A stretch of 64,000 bases of DNA, from assembly GCF_002024165.1 (NCBI RefSeq), contig NZ_MWQN01000001.1:2542001-2606000 (forward strand), written 5' to 3'. Source of the DNA: Embleya scabrispora. Its GTDB lineage: Bacteria > Actinomycetota > Actinomycetes > Streptomycetales > Streptomycetaceae. The notes under the pieces are model-generated. The model was not told where the DNA came from, made no database searches, and saw only the letters and a list, made by a program, of their open reading frames with translations. This document shows, piece by piece, positions 1 through 8,599 of the stretch (position 1 is the first letter of the stretch; every line of letters starts with the position of its first letter). A program made the translations under genes and the position numbers.

Positions 1-948
1 CAGCGCGGCGACCATCGCGCCGTTGTCGGTGCACAGGCCCGGTCGCGGCACGCGCAGCACGATCCCGGCCGCGTCGCAGCGCTCCCGCGCCAGCGCCCGC
101 AGGCGGGTGTTGGCGGACACGCCGCCGCCCATCATCAGGTGCTCGACGCCGTTCTCCTTGCAGGCCCGGATCGCCTTGCGGGTGAGCACGTCGACCACCG
201 CCTCCTGGAAGGAGGCCGCCACGTCGGCCACCGGCACGCTCTCCCCGGCCCGCTGCCGGGCCTCGACCCAGCGCGCGACCGAGGTCTTGAGGCCGGAGAA
301 GGAGAAGTCGAACGGCGCGTCGCGCGGACCGGTCAGCCCGCGCGGGAAGGCGATCGCGGCGCGGTCGCCTTCCCGCGCCCACCGATCGATCACCGGCCCG
401 CCCGGGAAGCCGAGTCCGAGCACCCGCGCGACCTTGTCGAACGCCTCGCCCGCCGCGTCGTCGATGGTCGACCCCAGCGGGCGCACGTCGGAGGTGATGT
501 CGGGCACGAGCAGCAGCGAGGAGTGCCCGCCGGAGACCAGCAGCGCCATGCACGGCTCGGGCAGTCTGCCGTGCTCCAGCTGGTCCACGCACACGTGCGA
601 GGCCAGGTGGTTGACGCCGTACAGCGGCTTGTCGAGGGCGACCGCGTAGCCCTTGGCAGCGGCGACGCCGACCAGCAGCGCGCCCGCCAGGCCGGGTCCC
701 GAGGTGACCGCGATCGCGTCGATGTCGCCCATCGTGACGCCCGCGTCGGCGAGCGCGCGCCGCACCGTCGGCACCATCGCCTCCAGGTGCGCGCGACTGG
801 CGACCTCGGGCACCACACCGCCGAACCGGGCGTGTTCGTCGACGCTGGAGGCGACCGCGTCGGCGAGCAGCGTGGTGCCGCGCACGATGCCGATGCCAGT
901 CTCGTCGCACGAGGTCTCGATGCCCAGGACGAGTGGTTCGTCAGCCAC
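1..948 (-). CDS. tsaD: tRNA t6A threonylcarbamoyltransferase TsaD (partial, 3' end off window)
   Basis: First 316 residues of TsaD (Gcp/YgjD), the catalytic subunit that works with TsaB and TsaE to move the threonylcarbamoyl group from threonylcarbamoyl-AMP onto A37 of ANN-decoding tRNAs in the cytoplasm. The metal-binding HLASH motif is at residues 114-118 and the ASKHA-fold phosphate loop ETSCDET at 11-17. The family is about 340-360 residues, so the last 30-40 residues lie beyond the window edge; the last visible stretch, [10 protein letters not shown], is still conserved core. The GTG start overlaps the end of rimI by 8 bp (GTGGCTGA) and gives the expected N-terminus. It lies in a tsaB-rimI-tsaD run. 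Confidence 0.96.
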   Translation of the reverse strand, partial: MADEPLVLGIETSCDETGIGIVRGTTLLADAVASSVDEHARFGGVVPEVASRAHLEAMVPTVRRALADAGVTMGDIDAIAVTSGPGLAGALLVGVAAAKGYAVALDKPLYGVNHLASHVCVDQLEHGRLPEPCMALLVSGGHSSLLLVPDITSDVRPLGSTIDDAAGEAFDKVARVLGLGFPGGPVIDRWAREGDRAAIAFPRGLTGPRDAPFDFSFSGLKTSVARWVEARQRAGESVPVADVAASFQEAVVDVLTRKAIRACKENGVEHLMMGGGVSANTRLRALARERCDAAGIVLRVPRPGLCTDNGAMVAAL

Positions 949-1429
949 CGGTGGCCGTTCCTTCCCGACGTTCCTTCAGATCGCAGCGCATCACCAACGC
1001 GTCCACGTTGGCGGGCTGGTAGTAGCCCCGGCGCACGCCGATCCCCTTGAAGCCGAAGCGCTCGTACAGCGCCTGCGCGCGGGCGTTGTCCACCCGCACC
1101 TCGAGCAGTACGTCCCGGCAGCCGCGGGCCACGGCCAGGTCGAGCAGTTCGGTCAACAGCAGCGCGCCCAGGCCCGTGCCCCACCGATCGCGACGCACCC
1201 CGATGGTCTGCACGTCGCCCTCGTCGCCGATCACCGCGAGCCCGGCATATCCCGCCAGGCCGCCGGTCTCGTCCTCGGCGACCACGTAGTGCCGCATCTC
1301 GGGCTCCGACAACTCGGACCAGAACATGCCCGCCGACCACGCGTCCTCGGCGAACAACTCGTGTTCGAGTCGCATCACGGCCTCGATGTCCCACCATCGC
1401 ATCCGCCGCAGGCGAGACCCGAATTCCAT
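941..1429 (-). CDS. rimI: ribosomal protein S18-alanine N-acetyltransferase RimI
   Basis: A GNAT-family acetyltransferase of 162 residues. RimI acetylates the N-terminal alanine of ribosomal protein S18, although actinobacterial members next to tsaD may have other targets. The acetyl-CoA pyrophosphate loop is visible as RDRWGTGLG at residues 80-88, followed by the ALYERFGF and [11 protein letters not shown] segments typical of RimI. The position between tsaB and tsaD is the usual actinobacterial arrangement and supports the assignment. I kept the ATG at the upstream end because a TAGACT box lies 6 nt before it, consistent with a leaderless start. An internal ATG at residue 10 is the alternative. 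Confidence 0.93.
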   Translation of the reverse strand: MEFGSRLRRMRWWDIEAVMRLEHELFAEDAWSAGMFWSELSEPEMRHYVVAEDETGGLAGYAGLAVIGDEGDVQTIGVRRDRWGTGLGALLLTELLDLAVARGCRDVLLEVRVDNARAQALYERFGFKGIGVRRGYYQPANVDALVMRCDLKERREGTATGG

Positions 1430-1435
1430 GCGGGA

Positions 1436-1441
1436 AGTCTA
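1436..1441 (-). promoter_or_regulatory. putative -10 box for leaderless rimI
   Basis: TAGACT on the minus strand ends 6 nt before the rimI ATG, so transcription would begin at or next to the start codon. No Shine-Dalgarno sequence is present. No clear -35 box is visible. Confidence 0.45.
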
Positions 1442-1468
1442 GGGCCTGCCCGGCGGATCCCGGCGGGG

Positions 1469-2152
1469 CTACGCCCCGGGCGGGGGCCCCGCGGGGGTGA
1501 CGGCCTTGTAGCCGGCGGGGACCTGGGCGTCGGGGCGGCGCAGGTAGAGGGGCTCCGGCGGGAGCAGGGCGAGGCCGGCGGTCAGGCGTTCGACGGCGAA
1601 CGCCGCGAGTGCGGCGGCGTCCGGGTGTTCGGGGCCGCGCACGTCCGCGAACGAGTCCGGGTACAGCGCGGCGCCCGCGCCGACGGCGGGCAGCGCGGTG
1701 ACGGTCGCGGCCAGGTCGCCGGCGCGGTCCACCGACGGTCCCTCGACGCGCGTGTGGGCGTCGTCGTACCGCGCCCAGTAGACCTCCTTGCGGCGCGCGT
1801 CGGTCGCGGCCGTGAACGGCCCGGCGACGGTGGCGTCGCGGCCGGCGGCGTACGCGAGCGCGTCCAGGGTGCAGACGCCGTGCACGGGGATGCCGAGCGC
1901 GTCGCCCAGCGCGAGCGCGGTCACGATGCCCACCCGCAGGCCGGTGTACGGCCCGGGGCCGACGCCGACCGCGATGTCGGTGAGCTCGGCGCGGGTGCGT
2001 CCCGCCGCCCGGAGCACGTCGACGATCCCGGGCGCGAGCAACTCGCCCTGCCGGCGCGCGTCGATCCGGGTGGAACCGGCGAGCACGCGGGAATCGTCGT
2101 GGAGGGCGACCGTGACGGCCGGGGTGGCGGTGTCGAAGGCGAGCAGCAGCAC
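1469..2152 (-). CDS. tsaB: tRNA t6A biosynthesis protein TsaB
   Basis: A 227-residue TsaB, the non-catalytic ASKHA-fold partner that dimerises with TsaD and is required for t6A synthesis on tRNA. The N-terminus MLLLAFDTATP and the YTGLRVG segment are typical. It lacks the HxxxH metal site of TsaD, as expected. The gene is followed after 39 bp by rimI and then tsaD; tsaE is nearby but separated by two plus-strand genes. The start is GTG, with a TAGCCT box 6 nt upstream, suggesting a leaderless message. The GC-rich C-terminus ends without a recognisable domain. Confidence 0.94.
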   Translation of the reverse strand: MLLLAFDTATPAVTVALHDDSRVLAGSTRIDARRQGELLAPGIVDVLRAAGRTRAELTDIAVGVGPGPYTGLRVGIVTALALGDALGIPVHGVCTLDALAYAAGRDATVAGPFTAATDARRKEVYWARYDDAHTRVEGPSVDRAGDLAATVTALPAVGAGAALYPDSFADVRGPEHPDAAALAAFAVERLTAGLALLPPEPLYLRRPDAQVPAGYKAVTPAGPPPGA

Positions 2153-2158
2153 GGCACC

Positions 2159-2164
2159 AGGCTA
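2159..2164 (-). promoter_or_regulatory. putative -10 box for leaderless tsaB
   Basis: TAGCCT on the minus strand, 6 nt before the tsaB GTG codon, matching the TANNNT consensus at leaderless spacing. The -35 region is GC-rich and unconvincing. The rest of the 150-bp divergent gap to the next gene shows no other signal. Confidence 0.45.
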
Positions 2165-2302
2165 CCGACCGCGCGGCGCGGGCCCGCCCGCCGCCGCCTC
2201 CCGGGACGCGTTCGCGAGGAAAAGCCGACCCGGCTCCGACGCGGGGACACCGGCTGCCGGCACCATGGAGGCCGACACACGGCGGAAGAGGGACCCAAGG
2301 CA

Positions 2303-2926
2303 ATGGCGAAGCGGCTCAACCCGGGCGTGGCCGTCGCGGGCATCACCATCGCCGCGCTGGTCGGCGTCGGCTTCCTCGCGGTCCAGGCGGCGAACTCCGC
2401 ACCGGAGAATCGGGGGATAGCGCGCACGAGCACCCCGACCCCCTCCGGCGCCTCCGGGGCGCCCGTGGCGCCGGTCTACGTCCCGCCCGCGGTGCCCGCC
2501 AACTCCGGCACCGGCAAGCGGGTCGTCTACTCGCTCAAGGACAGCCACGTCTGGCTGGTCGACGAGGCCGAGCGCATGTTGCGCGAGTATCCGGTGGCCG
2601 CCGCGCCGATCAAGCCGCAGCCGGGCACGTTCCAGGTGACGCTGAAGAAGGAGGAGGCGCAGACCGGCAGCGACGGCCTGCGGATCACCTACTCCGTGCG
2701 CTTCGGCGCGGTGCAGGGCGTGCCGCTCGGCTTCGCGGCCACGGACACCCCGCTGGAGCAGATCGACGGCGGCGCCAAGCCCGGCCCCTCCCCCACCGGC
2801 ACCGCCCGTCCGCGCACCTCCGCACCGCCCGCCAAGCAGAGCGCGGGCATCCGCTCGAAGCCGGACGACGGCGTCGCGCTGTGGAACTTCGCCCCGGTCG
2901 GCACACCCGTCATCGTGGTGCCCTGA
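2303..2926 (+). CDS. membrane-anchored, degenerate L,D-transpeptidase-like protein
   Basis: A 207-residue protein with one N-terminal membrane segment (about residues 7-27, GVAVAGITIAALVGVGFLAV), a Ser/Thr/Pro linker and an extracellular domain. That domain (VVYSLKDSHVWLVDEAER, then EYPVA, a GTFQV strand, and a C-terminal ALWNFAPVGTPVIVV) follows the order of a YkuD L,D-transpeptidase. The region that should carry the catalytic SHGC[IV]R motif reads SAGIRSKPDD, with neither histidine nor cysteine, so I infer a pseudo-enzyme, perhaps a wall-binding protein. The next gene is a penicillin-binding protein on the same strand, which fits a cell-wall role. The family call rests on pattern only; a plain hypothetical protein remains possible. 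Confidence 0.7.
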   Translation: MAKRLNPGVAVAGITIAALVGVGFLAVQAANSAPENRGIARTSTPTPSGASGAPVAPVYVPPAVPANSGTGKRVVYSLKDSHVWLVDEAERMLREYPVAAAPIKPQPGTFQVTLKKEEAQTGSDGLRITYSVRFGAVQGVPLGFAATDTPLEQIDGGAKPGPSPTGTARPRTSAPPAKQSAGIRSKPDDGVALWNFAPVGTPVIVVP

Positions 2927-2960
2927 GCCCCGGTCGCGACGCGCCGGGCCCAGGCGGCGG

Positions 2961-3007
2961 TGCCCTGGGCCCCGCCGCGGTGCCCTGGGCCCCGCCGCGG
3001 TGCCCTG
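2961..3007. repeat. 2.3-copy 20-bp tandem repeat
   Basis: Two exact copies of TGCCCTGGGCCCCGCCGCGG and 7 bp of a third lie directly after the stop codon of the degenerate L,D-transpeptidase gene. The rest of the 246-bp gap before the penicillin-binding protein contains no gene. Confidence 0.85.
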
Positions 3008-3172
3008 AACCGTTCGGGCCCGCCACGCCACGCCCACCATTGTCCGATTCGGCGGCCTTTCTTCGGCTTTGCCCACATATCATCGGGACGATGATCCCTC
3101 CGGTCACACCGGCCCCACCGGGCGCACGCGGGCGGCCGGTGGGGCCGTCAGGGCAATGGCACCGAGGAACAG

Positions 3173-5479
3173 GTGGGCGGCGTGGCGCACGACTCCTCCG
3201 GTCCGAGCGGTCCCGGTGACGTCCAGGGGCCGACTCCCCGGCGCAGGCTGTTCGACTATCCCCGGAGCAATCGCCGGGGTCCGCGCCGTTGGCTGCCCTC
3301 GTTCAAGCACCTGCTCACCCTGCTGCTCCTGGCGCTCTCCGGCCTGTTCGCCGCCGTGGGCCTGGTCTACGCGATCACCCCGGTTCCCGAGACGGTCAAC
3401 GCGCAGGCCCGGCAGGAGAGCAACGTCTGGAACTGGAGCGACGGCACCGAGATCACCCGCACCGGCGCCACCAACCGGCAGGCGGTGCCGCTGGCCGCGA
3501 TCCCGATCGACGTGCAACACGCGGTGCTCGCCGCCGAGGACCGCTCGTTCTACTCGAACTCCGGGGTCTCGATCACCGGCACCGTCCGCGCCCTGCTGAG
3601 CAATCTCGCCGGCGGCGGAGGCGGCCTCCAGGGCGGCTCGACGATCACCCAGCAGTACGTCAAGAACGTCTATCTCACCCAGGAACAGACCCTCGGCCGC
3701 AAGTTCAAGGAAGCGATCATCGCGGTCAAGCTCGACCGCACCGTGCCCAAGGACGACATCCTCACCGGCTACCTCAACAGCGTGTACTTCGGGCGCGGCG
3801 CCTACGGCGTCGAGGCCGCCGCCCAGGCGTACTACGGCGTGGACGTCGGGCAGCTCACCGTCGAACAGGGCGCCTACCTCGCGGTGTTGCTCAACGCGCC
3901 GAGCGCCAACGACGTGCGCAACGCGGGCGAGTCGGGGCGGCGGCGCATCCTCGCCCGGTGGAACTACGTGCTCGACGGCATGGTCAAGGAGAAGTGGCTG
4001 ACCCCCGAGCGGCGCGCCGGCATCGTCTTCCCGGAGCCGGTCGATCCTCGCCCGGCGGCCAACCTGGCCGGGGTCAACGGCTACCTGGTCGAGATGGCCA
4101 AGCGCTACCTGCTCGACCACAAGGTGGTCGACGAGGTCCGGCTCGACGCGGGCGGCTACGCGATCACCACCACGTTCGACAGGCACAAGACCGAGACGCT
4201 GTACAAGACCGTCCAGGACCAACTCGCCCAGTCGCTCGACCCCGCCGACCGCTCCGTCGACGTCGGGGTGCGGGTGGCCGCCGCGTCCGTGGAGCCCGCC
4301 ACCGGGCGCATCGTCGCGGTCTACGGCGGCCCGAACTACGTCAAACAGTTCGTCAACGACGCCACCCGCCGCGATGTACAGGTCGGCTCCACGTTCAAGC
4401 CGTTCGTGCTCGCCGCCGGACTGCGCGACGGCGCGCAGGGCCCGGACGGCAGACGGGTCCGGATCACCCCGGCCACGGTCTACAACGGCAACGACAACGT
4501 GGTGATCCGCTATCCGAACGGCAAGCCGGTGATCGAGAACGGGGTCCCGTGGCAACCCGGCAACGAGGACGGGGCGAGCTACGGGCAGATCACCCTGGCC
4601 CGGGCCATGGACCGGTCGGTGAACACCGCCTACACCCAACTCGGCATGGACGTGGGCGCCGATCGGGTGGTGCGGGCCGCGGTGGACGCGGGACTGCCCG
4701 CGACCACGCCGGGATTGCGCCCCGTACCGTCCGTCTCGCTGGGCACCTCCACACCCAGTGCCCTGGACATGGCCTCGGCCTACGCCACCTTCGCCGCCGA
4801 GGGCAAGCAGCACGACGCGTACCCGGTGGACCGGCTCAGCCGCGGCGGCGACACGATCGACCTGCCGGACCACGACGCCAAGGACGCCTACGACAGCCGG
4901 CAGGCGGACGCGGTCACCCGGGTGTTGCGCGGCGTCGTGGACGACGGCACCGGATTTCGCGCGCAGGCGCTGAACCGCCCGGCGGCGGGCAAGACCGGCA
5001 CCACCGACGACAACCGTTCGGCCTGGTTCGTCGGGTACACCCCGGACCTGGCCACCTCGATGGGCATGTTCCGCGAGGACGCCGGCACGCACGCGTTCCT
5101 GTCCCTGTCCGGGGTCGCCGGGTTGGCCCGGGTGGACGGCGGCAACCTGCCGACCCGGATGTGGACGACCTACATGCGCGCCGCGCTCGCCGGCGCCGGC
5201 GTCGCCGACTTCCCGGAGGACACCGAGGGCGGCCTCGGCGGTCCCGACACCGCTCTGGTGCCGCCGAGCACCGGTACGCCGCCGCCCGGCACGGCGCCTT
5301 CGACGACGGCGCCCGCGAGCAGCGCGCCGCCGACCACCACCGCGCCGACCACCGCGGCGCCGACCGGCACCTCCTCGCCGGGTGCGACCACCGGCGGCGG
5401 AGCGACCACGCGCCCGCCGAGCCGGTCCCCGAACCCGCCCGAGACGCCCGCCTCCCAGTCCCCGGGAGCGGGCACCTGA
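3173..5479 (+). CDS. class A penicillin-binding protein (bifunctional glycosyltransferase/transpeptidase)
   Basis: A 768-residue bifunctional PBP that polymerises lipid II and crosslinks peptidoglycan at the outer face of the membrane. A basic cytoplasmic N-terminus is followed by one membrane segment at about residues 46-68. The GT51 domain holds catalytic E122 in AAEDRSFY and the QGGSTITQQ motif. The transpeptidase domain has the SxxK box STFK at 406-409, SVN at 482-484 and KTGT at 607-610, so both active sites look intact. The last 100 or so residues are a Ser/Thr/Pro-rich tail, common in actinobacterial PBPs. GTG start chosen after the GAGGA motif; another in-frame GTG lies 9 bp downstream. 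Which PBP paralogue it is cannot be told. Confidence 0.95.
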   Translation: MGGVAHDSSGPSGPGDVQGPTPRRRLFDYPRSNRRGPRRWLPSFKHLLTLLLLALSGLFAAVGLVYAITPVPETVNAQARQESNVWNWSDGTEITRTGATNRQAVPLAAIPIDVQHAVLAAEDRSFYSNSGVSITGTVRALLSNLAGGGGGLQGGSTITQQYVKNVYLTQEQTLGRKFKEAIIAVKLDRTVPKDDILTGYLNSVYFGRGAYGVEAAAQAYYGVDVGQLTVEQGAYLAVLLNAPSANDVRNAGESGRRRILARWNYVLDGMVKEKWLTPERRAGIVFPEPVDPRPAANLAGVNGYLVEMAKRYLLDHKVVDEVRLDAGGYAITTTFDRHKTETLYKTVQDQLAQSLDPADRSVDVGVRVAAASVEPATGRIVAVYGGPNYVKQFVNDATRRDVQVGSTFKPFVLAAGLRDGAQGPDGRRVRITPATVYNGNDNVVIRYPNGKPVIENGVPWQPGNEDGASYGQITLARAMDRSVNTAYTQLGMDVGADRVVRAAVDAGLPATTPGLRPVPSVSLGTSTPSALDMASAYATFAAEGKQHDAYPVDRLSRGGDTIDLPDHDAKDAYDSRQADAVTRVLRGVVDDGTGFRAQALNRPAAGKTGTTDDNRSAWFVGYTPDLATSMGMFREDAGTHAFLSLSGVAGLARVDGGNLPTRMWTTYMRAALAGAGVADFPEDTEGGLGGPDTALVPPSTGTPPPGTAPSTTAPASSAPPTTTAPTTAAPTGTSSPGATTGGGATTRPPSRSPNPPETPASQSPGAGT

Positions 5480-5490
5480 CGGGGGCCTGT

Positions 5491-5507
5491 CCGGCGGATC
5501 GCGCCGG
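5491..5507. terminator. weak hairpin between convergent PBP and tsaE genes
   Basis: CCGGCG and CGCCGG form a 6-bp stem around a 5-nt loop in the 37-bp gap between converging genes. There is no T tract, so it is only a weak terminator candidate. Confidence 0.35.
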
Positions 5508-5516
5508 CGCCGGGCG

Positions 5517-6047
5517 TCAGCCCGCCAACCCGTCCAGGTCGGCGCCGGCCCAGCGGGCCCCGATCCCGGTCACCCGGATCGTGCGCACCTCGTCGCCGGC
5601 GAAGTCGCCCGCGCTCGCCGCGAGCGGGTCGGCCTCGGCGTGGTCACGGTCGATGGCCACCTCCAGGCGGTCCTCGGTCAGGTCCTCGACCATGCCCTCG
5701 CCCCACTCCACGACGGTCACCGACTCGTCGAGCGAGGCGTCGAGGTCGAGGCCGTCGATCTCCGCGGTGACGTCGGCGGAGCCGCCGAGTCGATAGGCGT
5801 CGACGTGCACCAGGGCCGGGCCGCCGACCTCGGACGGATGTACGCGGGCGATCACGAACGTCGGCGAGGTCACCGCGCCGCGCACGCCCAGGCCCGTCCC
5901 GATGCCCTGGGTCAGGGTCGTCTTGCCCGCGCCCAGGCCGCCGGACAACACCAGCAGGTCGCCCGCCCGCAACACCTTCGCCAACCGGGCGCCCAGCGCG
6001 CGCGTGTCCGCGCCGCCGGCGACCGTCACGGTCACACTTCGCACCAC
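5517..6047 (-). CDS. tsaE: tRNA t6A biosynthesis ATPase TsaE
   Basis: TsaE, a P-loop ATPase that resets the TsaB-TsaD complex during t6A synthesis. The Walker A sequence GGLGAGKTT, the TSPTF motif and HVDAYRL are all present, in the order usual for the family. The C-terminus carries about 40 extra residues after the conserved VVEWGE block, common in actinobacteria. I chose the GTG that follows GGGAG by 7 nt (176 residues). An upstream ATG that overlaps the hydrolase stop codon as ATGA would add 33 arginine- and proline-rich residues and suggests possible translational coupling. The neighbours alr and the hydrolase are the usual Streptomyces arrangement. Confidence 0.92.
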   Translation of the reverse strand: MVRSVTVTVAGGADTRALGARLAKVLRAGDLLVLSGGLGAGKTTLTQGIGTGLGVRGAVTSPTFVIARVHPSEVGGPALVHVDAYRLGGSADVTAEIDGLDLDASLDESVTVVEWGEGMVEDLTEDRLEVAIDRDHAEADPLAASAGDFAGDEVRTIRVTGIGARWAGADLDGLAG

Positions 6048-6142
6048 TTCAGCACTCCCACCACGCCGGTCCGTCGGCCCGAACCGCCTCGGACCCCACC
6101 GTCGTCCCGAATCCGCCCGCGGCTCGGGACCCCTGCACGGGA

Positions 6143-7339
6143 TCACTCTCCGTCAGGATCCCGACCCGCGTCGAATCCGACCGGTGCGGACGATTCGCCG
6201 CGCCCGCGCCCACCGGATTTCCCGACGCGCCCACCGGGCGCGCTCGTGGCACGCGCGAGCAGCCCGCGCAGCGCCGCGTTCACCACCTCCGGATGCTCCA
6301 GCGGGGTCAGGTGTCCGGAGTCCGGCACGATCAGCAACTCGGCACCGGGCAGCGCCTCCTTGATCGCCTCGCTGTGCGAGGCGGGCGCGATCAGGTCGCC
6401 CTCCCCGGCCACCACCAGCGTCTCCACCGATTCCAGCGCCGGCAGCGCGGCCAGCTTGTCGTGCGTCTCGAACGCGGGGAAGAACTCGGCGATCACGTCG
6501 ATCGGCGTGCCCGAGATCATCCGGTCGGTGAACCGCACCAGGGTGGGGTCCACCTCCGAGTCGAAGGCGTATCGCTCGGTGAACAGGTACACCAGGTCGC
6601 GGGCCGCGCGCCGGCCCGCCTCCACCAGCGCGGCGCGCCGGCCGAGGGTACGCAGCAGCCCCGGCGCGATCCGGTGCACCAACCGGGCCCCGGCCGCCGG
6701 GATGCCCAGCGTCACCGTCGCCCAGCGGCCCGCCGACGTGTTCATCAGCGCGACGCCGATCACCCGCTCCCCGAACAGCTCGGGGTGCTGGTCGGCGAGC
6801 GCCATGATGGTCATCCCGCCCATCGAGTGGCCGAGCAGCACCAGGGGCCCCTCGGGCGCGAGCTCGCCGAGCACGGTGTACAGGTCGGCGCCGAGGTGGT
6901 CGATCGTCGAGGTCTCCGGCGCGCCGCGACCGGAGCGGCCGTGGCTGCGCTGGTCGTAGAACACCAGCCGGTATTCGTCGCGCAACGCGGCCCGCTGGTA
7001 GTGCCAGCAGTCCATGTCGAGGCAGTAGCCGTGGCACAACACCACCGTCACCGGGGCGTCGCGGTCGCCGTCCACCTCGGCGTACAACTCGACGCCGTCA
7101 TCGGCGGTGATCAGGTGCGGCTCGCCGCGCAGCGTGCCGAACTCGGCGAGCGCGTCCAATTGGGCCTCGGTACGGCGGCGGAAGGCGCGGCCGACCGTCA
7201 TGCGCTCTATCGCCACGCCCGCGGCGGCGCCCGCCGCGAGCACACCGACCGCGGCGCCGAGGATGCCGGCCCGGCGGCCGAGCGCGCGACCGGCGCCCGA
7301 GGCGGCGGGCACGGGGGTGGCGGGCAGGGGGGTGGTCAC
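6143..7339 (-). CDS. membrane-anchored alpha/beta hydrolase
   Basis: A 398-residue alpha/beta-hydrolase fold protein. It begins with a hydrophobic segment (about residues 25-46, ILGAAVGVLAAGAAAGVAI) that looks like a signal anchor. The fold is marked by VVLCHGYCLDMDCW (oxyanion loop), the VFYDQRSHGRS strand-turn, the nucleophile elbow GHSMGG and the late histidine in DSGHLTPLEHP, so a Ser-His-Asp triad is plausible. The substrate is unknown. The GTG start overlaps the alanine racemase stop as GTGA, indicating a coupled operon alr-hydrolase-tsaE. Conservation next to alr and tsaE in Streptomyces is a known arrangement without a firmly assigned role. Confidence 0.85.
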   Translation of the reverse strand: MTTPLPATPVPAASGAGRALGRRAGILGAAVGVLAAGAAAGVAIERMTVGRAFRRRTEAQLDALAEFGTLRGEPHLITADDGVELYAEVDGDRDAPVTVVLCHGYCLDMDCWHYQRAALRDEYRLVFYDQRSHGRSGRGAPETSTIDHLGADLYTVLGELAPEGPLVLLGHSMGGMTIMALADQHPELFGERVIGVALMNTSAGRWATVTLGIPAAGARLVHRIAPGLLRTLGRRAALVEAGRRAARDLVYLFTERYAFDSEVDPTLVRFTDRMISGTPIDVIAEFFPAFETHDKLAALPALESVETLVVAGEGDLIAPASHSEAIKEALPGAELLIVPDSGHLTPLEHPEVVNAALRGLLARATSAPGGRVGKSGGRGRGESSAPVGFDAGRDPDGE

Positions 7340-8466
7340 GACGCGCCCGTCCCGGTGTGGACCCTGGGCACCCGGGCGCCGATGCGGGTGACGATCTCGT
7401 AGGAGATGGTGCCGATCGCCACCGCCCAGTCCTCGGCGGTGGGCTCACCCCGGTCGCCGGGGCCGAACAGGATCGCCTCGTCGCCCGCGCTCGCCTCGTC
7501 GTCGCCGAGGTCGACCACGAACTGGTCCATCGCCACCCGGCCCGCGATCGTGCGCCGCCGCCCCGCCACCTGGACCGGGCCGACGTTGCTCGCGTGGCGG
7601 GGGATGCCGTCGGCGTAACCGGTGGGGATCAGCGCGAGGTTGGTGTCCCTCGGCGCGATCCAGGCGTGCCCGTAGGAGACGCCGTGGCCGGCCGGCACCC
7701 GCTTGACCCCGGCCAGGTTCGCCGCCAGCGTCATCGCCGGGCGCAGGCCGAAGTCGGCCGGGCCGCCGACCTCGGGCACGGGCGAGAGGCCGTAGCCGGC
7801 CAGGCCGACCCGGACCAGGTCGAAGTGCGTGTCGGGCAGGAGCAGTGTGGCCGGCGAGTTGGCCATGTGCCGCACCTCGGGGGTGACCCCGCGGCCCTCG
7901 GCGTGGGCGAGCATCGCCACGAACTCGTCCAGTTGGGCCGGCACGGACGGATGTCCGGGCTCGTCGGCGCAGGCGAAGTGCGACCACAGGCCGACCACCT
8001 CGACCGAGCCGTCGGCCTCGGCCTTGAGCGCGGCGTCGACCAGGGCCGGCCAGTCGGCGGGCGTGCAGCCGTTGCGCCCCAGGCCGGTGTCCGCCTTCAG
8101 GTGCACGCGCGCCGGTCGCTCGGCCGCCCGGGCGGCCGCCACCACCTCGCGCAGCGCCCACGCTCCGCTCACCGAGATGTCCACGTCGGCGCGCACCGCG
8201 TCCTCGAAGGCGTCCCCCGGGGCCCACAGCCAGGTGAGCACCCGGCCGGTGTCGCCCGCCGCGCGCAGCGCCAGCGCCTCCTCGACCACGGCGGTGCCCA
8301 GCCAGGTCGCGCCGCCCGCGCGGGCCGCGCGGGCGCAGGGGACCATGCCGTGTCCGTAGGCGTTCGACTTGACCACGCTCATCACCGCCGCCGACCCCAC
8401 CCGGGCCCGGATGGCCGCGATGTTGTCCCGAATCGCATCCAGATCGATCCGCGCTTCGGCACGCAT
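7336..8466 (-). CDS. alr: alanine racemase
   Basis: Fold-type III PLP enzyme interconverting L- and D-alanine for peptidoglycan. The PLP lysine is in VVKSNAYGHG near the N-terminus (about residue 33); the racemase-type LKADTGLGRNG and the late GRVAMDQFVVDLG segment are present. The predicted length of 376 residues is normal for the family. I chose the ATG starting MRAEARIDLD, preceded by GGAAGG; an in-frame ATG 30 bp upstream is possible. It overlaps the following hydrolase gene by 4 bp. Confidence 0.95.
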   Translation of the reverse strand: MRAEARIDLDAIRDNIAAIRARVGSAAVMSVVKSNAYGHGMVPCARAARAGGATWLGTAVVEEALALRAAGDTGRVLTWLWAPGDAFEDAVRADVDISVSGAWALREVVAAARAAERPARVHLKADTGLGRNGCTPADWPALVDAALKAEADGSVEVVGLWSHFACADEPGHPSVPAQLDEFVAMLAHAEGRGVTPEVRHMANSPATLLLPDTHFDLVRVGLAGYGLSPVPEVGGPADFGLRPAMTLAANLAGVKRVPAGHGVSYGHAWIAPRDTNLALIPTGYADGIPRHASNVGPVQVAGRRRTIAGRVAMDQFVVDLGDDEASAGDEAILFGPGDRGEPTAEDWAVAIGTISYEIVTRIGARVPRVHTGTGAS

Positions 8467-8599
8467 GGGGCAGGTGGTCCTTCCGACGACGATCATCGAA
8501 CACGAGTCCGGGGCGCGGTCCCGGCCGGCCGCCGGGCCCGGAAGATCCCCGAGCTCAAGACTCCCAGTGTGGCAGGCCCGAACCCGGGCGGCGTCCTCC

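Noticed and set aside
2961-3007. Tandem repeat as an operator
   Set aside because: Two direct copies without dyad symmetry, directly after a stop codon; more likely slippage.
3289-5796. Very long alternative-frame reading frame over the PBP gene
   Set aside because: Typical of high-GC DNA. It lacks any recognisable domain, while the PBP frame has all catalytic motifs.
6048-6146. Upstream ATG for tsaE overlapping the hydrolase stop
   Set aside because: It would add 33 low-complexity residues not typical of the family; the GTG 7 nt after GGGAG fits better. Kept as an alternative.
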